DNA from: Selenomonas dianae | GTDB lineage: Bacteria > Bacillota > Negativicutes > Selenomonadales > Selenomonadaceae | Direction of reading: 5' to 3' | Length of the DNA: 64,000 bases | Assembly (NCBI RefSeq): GCF_030644225.1 | Contig: NZ_CP128650.1 | Location: 1,188,001 to 1,252,000, forward strand | Shown here: piece by piece, positions 27,488-40,083 of the stretch | Position numbering within the stretch: position 1 is the first letter of the stretch | Layout: each line of letters opens with the position of its first letter | Program-made: the position numbers and the translations under genes | Notes under the pieces: model-generated | What the model saw: only the letters and a program-made list of their open reading frames with translations | Told to the model about the DNA's origin: nothing | The model's database searches: none

Positions 27488-28629
27488 TCTGCACGCTCCC
27501 CCTGCTGCATCGAATCAATGATACGGATAAGTGCGTCCCGCTCCGCCTCTGTCATCTCAGTGGCTGTCACCTCTGCAAAGAAATCGGAAAAGAGATGCAG
27601 ATCGGATTTCCCGCGTTCATAAGTGCGCTCTGCGGAGGAAAGGCGATTGACGTTGATGTTCGGGCGTGTGATGGTAAAGAGATTCGGATAGATCCGCCGC
27701 AGTTTCTCATGTGCAGCGAGTACGGCATCCGTATCGAGCAGCTCCACACAGATGTAGTCGTCATGTGGGAGCATGTCGAATCCGTCACTCACAACATCGT
27801 TCATTGTCCCGCGCACAATGCGGACATCATGACGCGGTGTCAGCGGATAGAATGTGTGGGCTGCCATCCCTTTCGCATCCAGTTCGACAAGCTCGATGCC
27901 CTTTTTCTGGTGCGCTTCATCAAAGGAGTATTTCAGCAATGAGCCGGAGTAACGTACATTCTCCGCACCCGCCCGCTGGGGCGCATGGAGGTGTCCAAGT
28001 GCCGTATAGGAATATGCAGCGAAATGCTCCGCGCTGACCTGATCGCTGCCGCCGACGGAGAGCGCGTGTTCGGACTCCGAGGTCTGCCCACCGATGACGA
28101 AGGCGTGCGCGACTGCCACGCTGCGCACCAACGATGGAATTTGTGCGCGTGCCGCTGTAATTTGGGCGGCAAGTGCTCCATCAAAGGAGATGTTTTCATC
28201 GAGTGAAAATGCCTCACGTACATGCGGGGGATCCCCATAGGGAATGAGCGAAAAATAGACCTCCCCAAACGCATCTGAAAGGATGACAGGCGATTCATCG
28301 GCACGCACAACACCCGCCGGATAGATGCCGGACGCACGAAGAAGCTGTGCACCAAAACCGAGGCGCACAGCACTGTCATGATTTCCGGCAATGAAGAGCA
28401 CGCGAATTCCCCGCTCCGACAGCCGTGTCAATATTTCGTTGAAGAGTTCGACCGCCTCCGGGGGCGGGATGGCGCGGTCATAGACATCACCCGCGATGAC
28501 GAGTGCATCGGGACGCACCTCCTTGCACAGTGCAAGCAATTCCTCCAATACATACGCCTGATCCTCTGTCATATGCCGCTGTCCGAAGAGTTTTCCCAAA
28601 TGCCAGTCTGCCGTATGGATGAACCGCAT
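27484..28629 (-). CDS. sbcD: Exonuclease SbcD (Mre11-like nuclease)
   Basis: SbcD is the metallophosphoesterase partner of SbcC. The 381 residues hold the phosphoesterase motifs in order: HTADWHLGK, VIAGDVYDR, FIAGNHDSA and ALGHLHAPQ. The length is usual for the family. It begins 14 bases after the deoC stop. Confidence 0.96.
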   Translation of the reverse strand: MRFIHTADWHLGKLFGQRHMTEDQAYVLEELLALCKEVRPDALVIAGDVYDRAIPPPEAVELFNEILTRLSERGIRVLFIAGNHDSAVRLGFGAQLLRASGIYPAGVVRADESPVILSDAFGEVYFSLIPYGDPPHVREAFSLDENISFDGALAAQITAARAQIPSLVRSVAVAHAFVIGGQTSESEHALSVGGSDQVSAEHFAAYSYTALGHLHAPQRAGAENVRYSGSLLKYSFDEAHQKKGIELVELDAKGMAAHTFYPLTPRHDVRIVRGTMNDVVSDGFDMLPHDDYICVELLDTDAVLAAHEKLRRIYPNLFTITRPNINVNRLSSAERTYERGKSDLHLFSDFFAEVTATEMTEAERDALIRIIDSMQQGERAE

Positions 28630-28643
28630 GACATCCCCTCATC

Positions 28644-29306
28644 TCATGAATCTGCTTCAGTCAGAATTTTTGCGACGGATGAGCTGCCGATGCCCAGACG
28701 ATGCACACCCATATCCAAAAATCTCTTTGCGGTAGCATAGTCCCGAATGCCGCCGGATGCCTTGACCTTGCATCGCCCGTGCGACGTATCCAACATGATG
28801 CGCAACTGCTCCTCCGTTGCTCCCGTGCCGAGGAATCCCGTCGCCGTCTTGACGAAGTCTGCTCCCGCTGCAATACTGACCTCCGTCGCCCGTGCAATCT
28901 CCTCCGATGTCAGCTGGCTTGCCTCGAAAATGACCTTGACAAGCACGTTACGTGCATGGGCAGCGTTGACGACGGCGCATATTTCCGCCTCGACCTCGTC
29001 CCATTTCCCGGAGCGGGCAAGCCCATAGTTCATTACCATGTCAAGCTCCTCTGCACCATACTCCATATAATAGCGTGCCTCCAGCTCCTTGACTGCGGCG
29101 GGGGCTTTCCCGTGCGGAAAGTCGAGCACCGTACACACGCGCGTATCGGTACCCTGGCAAAGCTGAACGGCAAGCGGGATATCCGCCGGCTGGACACAGA
29201 CCGAGCAGCACTCCTGTCGTACCGCCTCCGTAATCGCCGCACGAACCTCATCGGAGGTCATCGCAGGATTCAGCGGAGATGAATCGATATATCTGCTGAG
29301 TTTCAT
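28644..29306 (-). CDS. deoC: Deoxyribose-phosphate aldolase
   Basis: DeoC splits deoxyribose-5-phosphate to acetaldehyde and glyceraldehyde-3-phosphate in nucleoside salvage. The 220-residue protein has LVKVIFEASQL and the Schiff-base lysine in DFVKTATGFLG, and ends in a phosphate-binding HRLGIGSSSV. The frame extends to 29,489, but the ATG at 29,306 follows AAGGATC, lies 11 bases after the ligA stop and matches the family start. It is the only metabolic gene inside the repair cluster. Confidence 0.95.
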   Translation of the reverse strand: MKLSRYIDSSPLNPAMTSDEVRAAITEAVRQECCSVCVQPADIPLAVQLCQGTDTRVCTVLDFPHGKAPAAVKELEARYYMEYGAEELDMVMNYGLARSGKWDEVEAEICAVVNAAHARNVLVKVIFEASQLTSEEIARATEVSIAAGADFVKTATGFLGTGATEEQLRIMLDTSHGRCKVKASGGIRDYATAKRFLDMGVHRLGIGSSSVAKILTEADS

Positions 29307-29317
29307 CGTTGATCCTT

Positions 29318-33587
<4,270 letters not shown>

Positions 33588-33610
33588 GAAAACTCCTTCC
33601 AATGAAGAAA

Positions 33611-33648
33611 GGCGGGGCCGCCGCTATGGCAAACTCCGCCCCTGCCGT
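33611..33648 (-). terminator. Possible terminator between the pyrophosphatase gene and pcrA
   Basis: The minus strand holds a GC-rich hairpin (GGC-A-GGGGC pairing with GCCCC-GCC) followed by TTTCTTC. The T-tract is poor. It fits as a partial terminator after the upstream gene. Confidence 0.45.
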
Positions 33649-33666
33649 TATTATATCGGATGCACC

Positions 33667-35313
33667 TTACGTCTTGATGCGTTTGACCGCCTCCGAGAGC
33701 GGCGGGATGATCTGCTTTTTACGTGACATGACACCGGGCAGATAGAGATGCGTCCCGCTCGTATCCTTGCGGAACGCCTCGCCAATGAGTGTACGTGGCG
33801 AACCCGTGAAGAGCAGATAGGTCGCCTCTTCAAGGATGTCCGTAATCATGACAAGGCTCAGATCAAATCCTTCGGTGTCACAAATGGTCTTCATCGCGGC
33901 AAGCAGCTCGTCCTCCTTCGCCATGATCTCCTTCGTATCCATGACAGAGGTTTGACTCACGATAACGCGATATGCACCGATCGTAAACTCCTTGAGATCG
34001 TTGCGGACAATCTCCATCGGCGACATATTGCCGATGCTTGAGCCTGCCTTGAGCATCTCAAGACCATAGGCATTGAGATCGACATTTGCAATATCCGCAA
34101 GGCGTTCGGCCGCCTTCTTATCCTTCGGCGTACAGGTCGGTGACTTGAAGAGCACGGTATCCGAGATGATCGCAGAGAGCAGAAGCCCCGCAATCGACGG
34201 AGGAATGTCGATGTCGTTCTGCCAATGCATATTGGAAACAATGGTCGCGGTGCACCCGACCGGCTCAGCGTGGGTGTAAATCGGCTCGCTCGTGCTGATG
34301 CCACCGAAGCGATGGTGATCGATGATCTCGATGATCTTCGCTTCTTCGATGCCCTCGACCGCTTGATTGCGCTCGTTGTGATCCACGAGAATGACCTGCG
34401 CCGGCTCCGATACGACGAGTCGGTCACGGCTTACGAGACCGACGATGCGCCCGTTTTCAAGGACAGGGTAGTTGCGGAAATTGGTCTCCTCCATCGTGCC
34501 TTTAATGTCTGAGAGGAGATCGAGCGGCTTGAAGCAGACAGGATTGTCGTGCATAATCCGCCGAACTGGCACACACTGATTGATGAGGCGCGCCACCGTA
34601 TAGGTATCATAGGGCGTTGAGAGGACAAAAATACCGCGCGTTTCCGCTGCCTCCAACGCCTCGGCGGGGACGCGGCCGTCGCCTGTCACAATCAGACAGG
34701 CAATCCCCTGATGAATACAGGCAAGGATTGTCTCCGTACGACGGTCACCAACAAGGACAATGTCATTTTCCTTGATGAGCTTGTGAATCGTCTCCACGCT
34801 GCCGGCGGCAATACGGATCTGCCCCTTGATCGTTTCGCTCTCTTCCCCTGCGACGAGGACATTGCTGTCCGTTGCGCGAATAATGTCACGATAGCGTACG
34901 CGCATATCCGAGAGATTCGTCATGCCAAGCTCCTGGAAATAGCGCTTTGCCAGATCACTGACCGAAACAATCCCGACAAGGATCCCCTTGCTGTCCGTCA
35001 CGGGAATCGACCGCAAATCATTTTCACGCAGCACCTCGCCCAAGTTGCGCAGCGTGTCATGCTGACGGACGACAATTTTGCAGTCCATCGCGATGTCCTT
35101 GACGCGCGGATAGAGATCGGGAATGAGGAGCGGCTGTTCCACATGGAAATACTCCAAGGCAAACTTCGTTTCCTTATTCACCTTTCCGGCGCGTGCCGCA
35201 ACCGCATTGACCCCCATCGCCTGTTTCAGATGCGCATATCCGACTGCTGAGCAGATGGAGTCTGTATCCGGATTGCGATGCCCAATGACATAGATCGGTT
35301 TTGCAACGTTCAA
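33667..35313 (-). CDS. ppaC: CBS-domain manganese-dependent inorganic pyrophosphatase
   Basis: This is a family II pyrophosphatase, which hydrolyses PPi with Mn or Co. At 548 residues it is much longer than the about 310 of the simple enzyme because a regulatory block is inserted in the DHH domain: CBS (about 65-120), a DRTGG-type domain (about 125-240), and a second CBS (about 245-305). The catalytic motifs are GHRNPDTDSI, EIIDHHRFGG and SDTVLFKSPT, with a C-terminal DHHA2 domain. In such CBS-PPases adenine nucleotides modulate activity. The start is TTG behind GGGAGG. Confidence 0.94.
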   Translation of the reverse strand: MNVAKPIYVIGHRNPDTDSICSAVGYAHLKQAMGVNAVAARAGKVNKETKFALEYFHVEQPLLIPDLYPRVKDIAMDCKIVVRQHDTLRNLGEVLRENDLRSIPVTDSKGILVGIVSVSDLAKRYFQELGMTNLSDMRVRYRDIIRATDSNVLVAGEESETIKGQIRIAAGSVETIHKLIKENDIVLVGDRRTETILACIHQGIACLIVTGDGRVPAEALEAAETRGIFVLSTPYDTYTVARLINQCVPVRRIMHDNPVCFKPLDLLSDIKGTMEETNFRNYPVLENGRIVGLVSRDRLVVSEPAQVILVDHNERNQAVEGIEEAKIIEIIDHHRFGGISTSEPIYTHAEPVGCTATIVSNMHWQNDIDIPPSIAGLLLSAIISDTVLFKSPTCTPKDKKAAERLADIANVDLNAYGLEMLKAGSSIGNMSPMEIVRNDLKEFTIGAYRVIVSQTSVMDTKEIMAKEDELLAAMKTICDTEGFDLSLVMITDILEEATYLLFTGSPRTLIGEAFRKDTSGTHLYLPGVMSRKKQIIPPLSEAVKRIKT

Positions 35314-35362
35314 GATGATACCTCCCTATCGCGGCTTCATCACGCCGCACATTTTGAAATCC

Positions 35363-35391
35363 ATTATACCATACTCGTGGACATGATTCAA
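35363..35391 (-). promoter_or_regulatory. Sigma-A promoter of the pyrophosphatase gene
   Basis: TTGAAT (35,386-35,391), a 17-base spacer and TATAAT (35,363-35,368) lie on the minus strand, with an extended-10 TG before the -10 box. It lies 50 bases upstream of the TTG start. Confidence 0.85.
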
Positions 35392-35407
35392 TTTTTGCAA
35401 AAATAAA

Positions 35408-35459
35408 TCAAAGGGCTGTTGCACGAGGACAAAACAGTCTTCGTACAACAGCCCTTTGA
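35408..35459 (-). terminator. Hairpin terminator after the ion channel gene
   Basis: A 14-bp perfect stem (35,408-35,421 with 35,446-35,459) is followed on the minus strand by a T-rich TTTGATTTATTTTT. It is homologous by eye to the hairpin at 6,474-6,513. Confidence 0.85.
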
Positions 35460-35491
35460 CAGGACAAAAATCTATAACAATTTGACGAACT

Positions 35492-36337
35492 TCATTTGAT
35501 CGGCGATTCCTTAACCATAACACGCTCGAACAGCGTTCTTTTCTTCAGCAGCTCTTCAATCTGTTCAAGATGCTTGCGGATTTCCTTCTCCACTTCGTCG
35601 GCTGCGCATACATCGGAAGATGTGTTTTCCTCCTCAGCAGCGTTCTGTTCTCGTTTGACTGCTTCTGAAATGGTGCCAACCGCTTCTACCACGATACCCA
35701 CCATGACATTCAGCAGCGTAATGGACGTAAGAAGGATAAACACCAAAAAGTATACCCATGAATACGGATGCATTTCCATGATCGGTCTCGCCACAGCTGT
35801 CGCCCATGACTCAAAGGTCATCACCTGGAACAGGGTGAAAATAGATCCTCCGATATTCCCGAACAGTTCCGGGAACGTCTCTCCATACAATGTACTGCCG
35901 AAAACACCAAAAATATAAAATATAATAAAGAGCAGAAGCAACGCCCAAGACATACTTGGAATTGCTTTTAACATGGATGATACCAGTATCTGCAGCTCCG
36001 GAAATTCAGCCAACGCCTTGAGCAGCCGAAATATACGAAAGGCTCGAATGACCGAAATATTGGAGGAAATAAAGATGATGGAACTGAGGACAATGACAAA
36101 ATCAAAAATATTCCAGTTTTCTGACCAAAAGTTACGCCGATAAACTAGTAACTTGGCAATCAATTCTATGGTAAAAATCACCAAACAGGCCTTATCTACC
36201 GCTTCCAGAAAAAAAACTTGTTCGGCAGACAGCGTCCGATCCGTCAATATCCCTAATACTGCTGCATTCAGAATAATAACGGCGGTGATAATTTTCTGTG
36301 TATGCTTCCAATGAAGAGCTCTTTGCAGTACATCCAT
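35492..36337 (-). CDS. Bacterial voltage-gated sodium channel (NaChBac family)
   Basis: This is a single-domain six-span channel subunit that would form a homotetramer in the inner membrane. In the 281 residues, S1-S3 lie at about 14-92. S4 carries four regularly spaced charges (R98, R101, R104, K107). The pore loop holds TLFQVMTFESWAT with the filter TFESWA at 174-179, close to the TLESWAS of NaChBac. The segment GSTLYGETFPELFG also matches NaChBac. A charged coiled-coil tail follows S6. The ATG at 36,337 has GGAG at ideal spacing; one four codons upstream is possible. Confidence 0.9.
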   Translation of the reverse strand: MDVLQRALHWKHTQKIITAVIILNAAVLGILTDRTLSAEQVFFLEAVDKACLVIFTIELIAKLLVYRRNFWSENWNIFDFVIVLSSIIFISSNISVIRAFRIFRLLKALAEFPELQILVSSMLKAIPSMSWALLLLFIIFYIFGVFGSTLYGETFPELFGNIGGSIFTLFQVMTFESWATAVARPIMEMHPYSWVYFLVFILLTSITLLNVMVGIVVEAVGTISEAVKREQNAAEEENTSSDVCAADEVEKEIRKHLEQIEELLKKRTLFERVMVKESPIK

Positions 36338-36845
36338 AATAAACTCCATTCCGCCGCTGTCGCCGGCGGCACAAACAGAAAATAACAAAGGTGCGACATC
36401 CCTTGTTCGTTGTCATTTACGTTGGAAAGCAATCGCTTGTTCATGGTGTTGTCCTTCGATGCTGAAGCCGCATACCATGGCAAAGCGGTAGATGCCGCGT
36501 AAACGGCAGGGACAGAACGTCACTGCATTGTACCCGCGTTTTGTCCGTATACGCGCCTTTGACGGTATCGCGTTCGGTGTCCCACCTCGCCATTGGCAAA
36601 ATCACCAAGCGTATAACGTTCCCTTCGTGCGCTTCTGCGTAACGTTTGCATTCCCATCGTAAATTTTTCTCTTCATAATAACAATTTTATTGGTTCTTAA
36701 CAATAAAATTGCAAAAAGTGATGAGATCATACACGAAAGTGATGTGTTTCAGAGAAATGCAATATCCAACCGGATTTTCCATTCCTTCCGCCTATTACAT
36801 CAAATCCCCCTCAATCTTCGTATTTTGATTGAAAATTTACGTACA
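36338..36845. other. Gene-poor interval, possible decayed sequence
   Basis: No convincing gene lies in this stretch. On the minus strand short open segments in different frames (for example about 35 codons containing GIYRFAMVCGFSIEGQ near 36,420-36,530) could be remnants of a decayed gene, but none has homology I recognise. An 11-bp perfect AT-rich inverted repeat (36,682-36,692 with 36,701-36,711) is the only strong structure. Confidence 0.4.
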
Positions 36846-36876
36846 GAAAACCGCCCATTGAGATCCATGAGCGGTT
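36846..36876 (-). terminator. Terminator after treC
   Basis: On the minus strand ACCGCTCAT and ATGGGCGGT pair with one wobble and are followed by TTTTCTG, 29 bases past the treC stop. Confidence 0.8.
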
Positions 36877-36904
36877 GTTGAAAGTCCGTATTTATCTGTA
36901 CGAA

Positions 36905-38539
36905 TTACTTTTCGAGTGCGACGACCTCATACGGGCGCAGATCCACCGCAAGTCCATCGTAGTTGCCGATGAGCTTCGACCACCCCTCATCCGTGAGTGC
37001 CGCGAGGCTGTCCTCCATCAGCGGGACGTTCGCCGCGCGGAAGTTGCAGTAGACGCGGAGCTTCCGCCCCGCATACGCACGCTCGTAGGCGACGACGCTC
37101 GCATTCTCGCGCTCAAGGAAAAAGATGTCTCCCTTCTGGATGATGGGCTGCTCCTTGCGCAGACGAATCAATTTTTGATAGAAACGGAACACGGAGTCTG
37201 CATCCACAAGCTCCGCCTCGGTGTTGATCGTGTTGAAATTCGCAGGCGGCGTGAGCCACGGCGTACCGCTTGTAAAGCCTGCATTCGCAGCCGCACTCCA
37301 CTGCATCGGGGTGCGGCTGTTGTCGCGTGAGCGCACGGAGAGAATATGCAGTGCCTCCTCTTTGCTCTTGCCCTCATTGAGCAAAATTTTGTAGTAGTTC
37401 AGGCTTTCAACGTCCTTGTACTGCGCGATGTCTGTGTACTGTGCGTTCGTCATGCCGAGTTCTTCGCCCTGATAGATGTACGGCGTGCCGCGCATGAGGT
37501 GAATACACGCGCCGAGCATTTTCGCGGACTCCTTCGGATAGCGTTCGTCGTCCCCGAAACGGCTGACAACGCGCGGCTGATCGTGGTTGCACCAGAACAC
37601 GGCGTTCCAACCGCCGCCCGCCGCCATCCCCTCCTGCCATACGGCAAAGAGTTTCTTGAGCGCCATGATGTCCGGCTTCTGCAGTGCCCACTTCACGCCT
37701 CCCTTGTAATCAATCTTCAGGTGGTGGAAACTGAACGCCATGGACAGTTCTTTCTCGGCGGGGTTGGAGTAGCGAATGCAGTTCTCCAAGGATGTGGAGG
37801 ACATCTCGCCGACGGTCATCATCGTGTCGATGCCCGTGTCACGCGTGAGTTCCTTCAGGAATTCGTGGACGTGGCGTCCATCGGTGTAGAAGCGACGGCC
37901 GTCGCCCTCGTGATCGTCCTCAAAAAACTCGGGCTTTGAGATGAGGTTGACCACGTCAAAGCGGAACCCCTCTACGCCCTTAGCCTTCCAGAAGCGGATG
38001 ACGTTTTTCAGCTCCTCACGCACACGCGGATTCTTCCAGTTGAGGTCTGCCTGCGTCACATCGAAGAGGTGCAGATAGTATTTTCCAAGTGCGGGGACGT
38101 ACTCCCACGCGTTTCCGCCGAACTTCGATTCCCAGTTCGTCGGCGGAGCATCCGGCGTGCCGTCCCTCCATATATAGTAGTCCATGTAGTCGGGATCACC
38201 CGCAAGGGCGCGTTTGAACCACGCGTGCTCGGTCGATGTGTGGTTGAATACCATGTCAAACATCAGCCCGATGCCGTGCGTCTTTGCTGTGCGAATGAGT
38301 GTGTCCACGTCCTCCATCGTGCCGAAACGCGGGTCGACGGCACAGTAGTCCGCGACATCGTAACCATTGTCGTTCTGCGGTGAAACAAAGAACGGCGTGA
38401 GCCAGAGGAGGTCAACGCCGAGCTCCTTCAGGTAGTCGAGCTTTGCGGTGATGCCGGGCAGATCGCCGAGTCCGTCGCCGTTCGTGTCGTAGAAGGACTT
38501 CGGGTAAATCTGGTAGACAACCTTATTTTGTATATTCAT
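36905..38539 (-). CDS. treC: Trehalose-6-phosphate hydrolase
   Basis: TreC is a GH13 enzyme that splits trehalose-6-phosphate into glucose and glucose-6-phosphate in the cytoplasm. The 544-residue protein matches TreC along its length, for example VVYQIYPKSF, DMVFNHTSTEHAWF, FDVVNLISKPEFF with the nucleophile Asp195, MTVGEMSSTSLE with the acid/base Glu245, and CNHDQPR with Asp320. Oligo-1,6-glucosidase is a related alternative, but the ISKPEFF...GDGRRFYTDG segment favours TreC. The ATG at 38,539 follows AAAGGAG. The partner transporter gene treB is only a relic next to it. Confidence 0.9.
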   Translation of the reverse strand: MNIQNKVVYQIYPKSFYDTNGDGLGDLPGITAKLDYLKELGVDLLWLTPFFVSPQNDNGYDVADYCAVDPRFGTMEDVDTLIRTAKTHGIGLMFDMVFNHTSTEHAWFKRALAGDPDYMDYYIWRDGTPDAPPTNWESKFGGNAWEYVPALGKYYLHLFDVTQADLNWKNPRVREELKNVIRFWKAKGVEGFRFDVVNLISKPEFFEDDHEGDGRRFYTDGRHVHEFLKELTRDTGIDTMMTVGEMSSTSLENCIRYSNPAEKELSMAFSFHHLKIDYKGGVKWALQKPDIMALKKLFAVWQEGMAAGGGWNAVFWCNHDQPRVVSRFGDDERYPKESAKMLGACIHLMRGTPYIYQGEELGMTNAQYTDIAQYKDVESLNYYKILLNEGKSKEEALHILSVRSRDNSRTPMQWSAAANAGFTSGTPWLTPPANFNTINTEAELVDADSVFRFYQKLIRLRKEQPIIQKGDIFFLERENASVVAYERAYAGRKLRVYCNFRAANVPLMEDSLAALTDEGWSKLIGNYDGLAVDLRPYEVVALEK

Positions 38540-38589
38540 TGTATACACTCCTTTATGACAACACGGCAAATTCCACACAAGCACCTCGA

Positions 38590-38738
38590 ACCCGTCGCCC
38601 CCTGCGCGATGTTCGAGAGCGCGATCATCGACCACAGCATTGTGCCGCGATCGCCCGCGATGAACTGCAGGTCAATCACATTTGTTCTGTGATGCAGCCC
38701 CGTGATGACTAGCAGTGCATAGATAGGAGCCCCGCCTG
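38590..38738 (-). pseudogene. Relic of treB, trehalose PTS EIIC segment
   Basis: Just upstream of treC one minus-strand frame reads GAPIYALLVITGLHH, then NVIDLQFIAG and GTMLWSMIALSNIAQGA. This matches the conserved C-terminal part of glucose-superfamily PTS EIIC domains such as TreB (ITGxHH, IDLQLIA, GGTxLWPxIALSNIAQGSA). Only about 48 codons survive. They lack a start, the rest of EIIB-EIIC and the natural C-terminus, and the frame runs into the treC leader. It is a double-ended deletion remnant. Confidence 0.75.
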
Positions 38739-38787
38739 ACCAAAGTTGAGATACATTCTACGTGAGTGGTTTGTCCCCAGAAATAGT

Positions 38788-39687
38788 TCATCTAACCACC
38801 CATTCCACGAAAGCGTCTAGTCTTGCTCGGATGTCTGCGGGGATCGCCTCTATCCATCGCTGCGGAATGGCATCGTATCCGTAGTACGCTCCTGCCAGTC
38901 CTCCAGTGATCGCACCAATGGTGTCGGCATCGCCGCCGAGGTTGACTGCGGTGATGAGAGCGTTCTCGAAGTCACCTTCTGTGATAAAGGCGAAGTAGGC
39001 ACACTCCATGCTCTCTGGTGCCCATCCAGAGGGATTGACGCAGTTGCTGAATCCGTATTCAGAAACCCCTGCCATCGTGTTAAGGGGGATTAATCCTGCG
39101 TCCTGCTCATCCTTGATGAAACGATGAACGGCATCGGCGTAATAGCGACAAATGTCAGAGGACAATGCGTCGTAGTGTGTCATCTCGGCGATCTGCGTGG
39201 TGCGTTCTGCCCGCTCCTCTGCGCCCTCGTACGCGAGGGCTGTGCCGATGGTGCGCATGAGTGCCCCGTTTCCCCCGCTGCGGTCGCCATTCTCCTCTGC
39301 TGTCCTTTTCCCTGCCGCGTCCCAGGCTGCCTCTGCATCCATTCCTGCCGCTAGGTTCGCGAGTGCCGTTGAAATGGATCGTGCACAGGTCATTCCGATG
39401 TCTTTCGGTGCGGTGTTCACCCATTCGATGAATCGTCGCCCGATTGGCTCAATCGGTGCAGAGGCGTTATCCATGATGCCTTCGCAGACGGCGAGTGTCA
39501 TGGCGGTGTCATCCGTTGTCTCCCCCGGCGTGAGGCTCAGCCATCCGCCGCCGACCATCTCTGTGACACGTCCGCCGTACTTCTGTTTAATCTGCTCGGC
39601 ATTCATAAATTCAAGAGGCCCGCCGAGGGCATCTCCAATCGCGACACCGTAAAGTGCGCCACGTATCTTATCTTCGTTTCTTGCCAT
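38788..39687 (-). CDS. ADP-ribosylglycohydrolase family protein (DraG-like)
   Basis: Members remove ADP-ribose from proteins or nucleic acids using a two-magnesium site. The 299-residue protein has GDALGGPLEF (18-27), TPGETTDDTAMTLA, SGGNGALMRT and GGDADTIGAITGGLAGAYYG, covering all the family's metal and ribose motifs, so it is probably active. The ATG at 39,687 has GGAG seven bases upstream. The substrate is unknown. It sits at the prophage border and may be host or phage cargo; no ADP-ribosyltransferase is seen beside it. Confidence 0.9.
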   Translation of the reverse strand: MARNEDKIRGALYGVAIGDALGGPLEFMNAEQIKQKYGGRVTEMVGGGWLSLTPGETTDDTAMTLAVCEGIMDNASAPIEPIGRRFIEWVNTAPKDIGMTCARSISTALANLAAGMDAEAAWDAAGKRTAEENGDRSGGNGALMRTIGTALAYEGAEERAERTTQIAEMTHYDALSSDICRYYADAVHRFIKDEQDAGLIPLNTMAGVSEYGFSNCVNPSGWAPESMECAYFAFITEGDFENALITAVNLGGDADTIGAITGGLAGAYYGYDAIPQRWIEAIPADIRARLDAFVEWVVR

Positions 39688-39757
39688 GTTCATTCTCCTT
39701 CTCACGTTTCTTTACGATCTGCGCGTCCATGCTCGTGTAATTCTCTGGATAGTATCA

Positions 39758-39784
39758 ATACCCCGCCCATGTGAGCGGGGTATT
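39758..39784 (-). terminator. Hairpin at the left end of the prophage
   Basis: A 10-bp perfect stem (AATACCCCGC at 39,758-39,767 with its complement at 39,775-39,784) and a 7-base loop lie 13 bases past the stop of the 94-residue gene. It has no clear T-tract. Confidence 0.6.
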
Positions 39785-39796
39785 GTGAGGTCGCGG

Positions 39797-40081
39797 TCAC
39801 TTCCGACAGCTATTTCCATGAAGGATTTCGACATTGTGATAGGTTGCGGCAACGAGAAAGCCATATTCCGTCAGGTACGGCATCTGAATCTCGCCGATTC
39901 CATACTTGCCGTAGGTAACACCGTACTCGCCCGTGATACGTGTCATGGCGTATTCAACGGCTTCTCTGTTAAACAGGGAGGTCGCACGCGTCAGCGGAAC
40001 TCCTGCGCGATACTCAAACGCAACGGCTTCACTCCGAAAAAGAGACTTTACTTCATCGACGTTCATCGTGCTTTCAATCAT
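39797..40081 (-). CDS. Hypothetical protein, 94 residues, coupled to antirepressor
   Basis: I do not recognise this protein. It is soluble, with an acidic N-terminus (MNVDEVKSLFRSEAVAFEYRAG) and a tyrosine- and glycine-rich middle (YGVTYGKYGIGE). It begins 2 bases after the antirepressor stop and uses a ribosome binding site inside that gene's end, so the pair are one unit. It is the last prophage-like gene before the host-like region. Confidence 0.7.
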   Translation of the reverse strand: MIESTMNVDEVKSLFRSEAVAFEYRAGVPLTRATSLFNREAVEYAMTRITGEYGVTYGKYGIGEIQMPYLTEYGFLVAATYHNVEILHGNSCRK

Positions 40082-40083
40082 GA

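Noticed and set aside
36192-36483. Small minus-strand frames upstream of the sodium channel gene
   Set aside because: They overlap the channel's start, lack ribosome binding sites and show no recognisable pattern.
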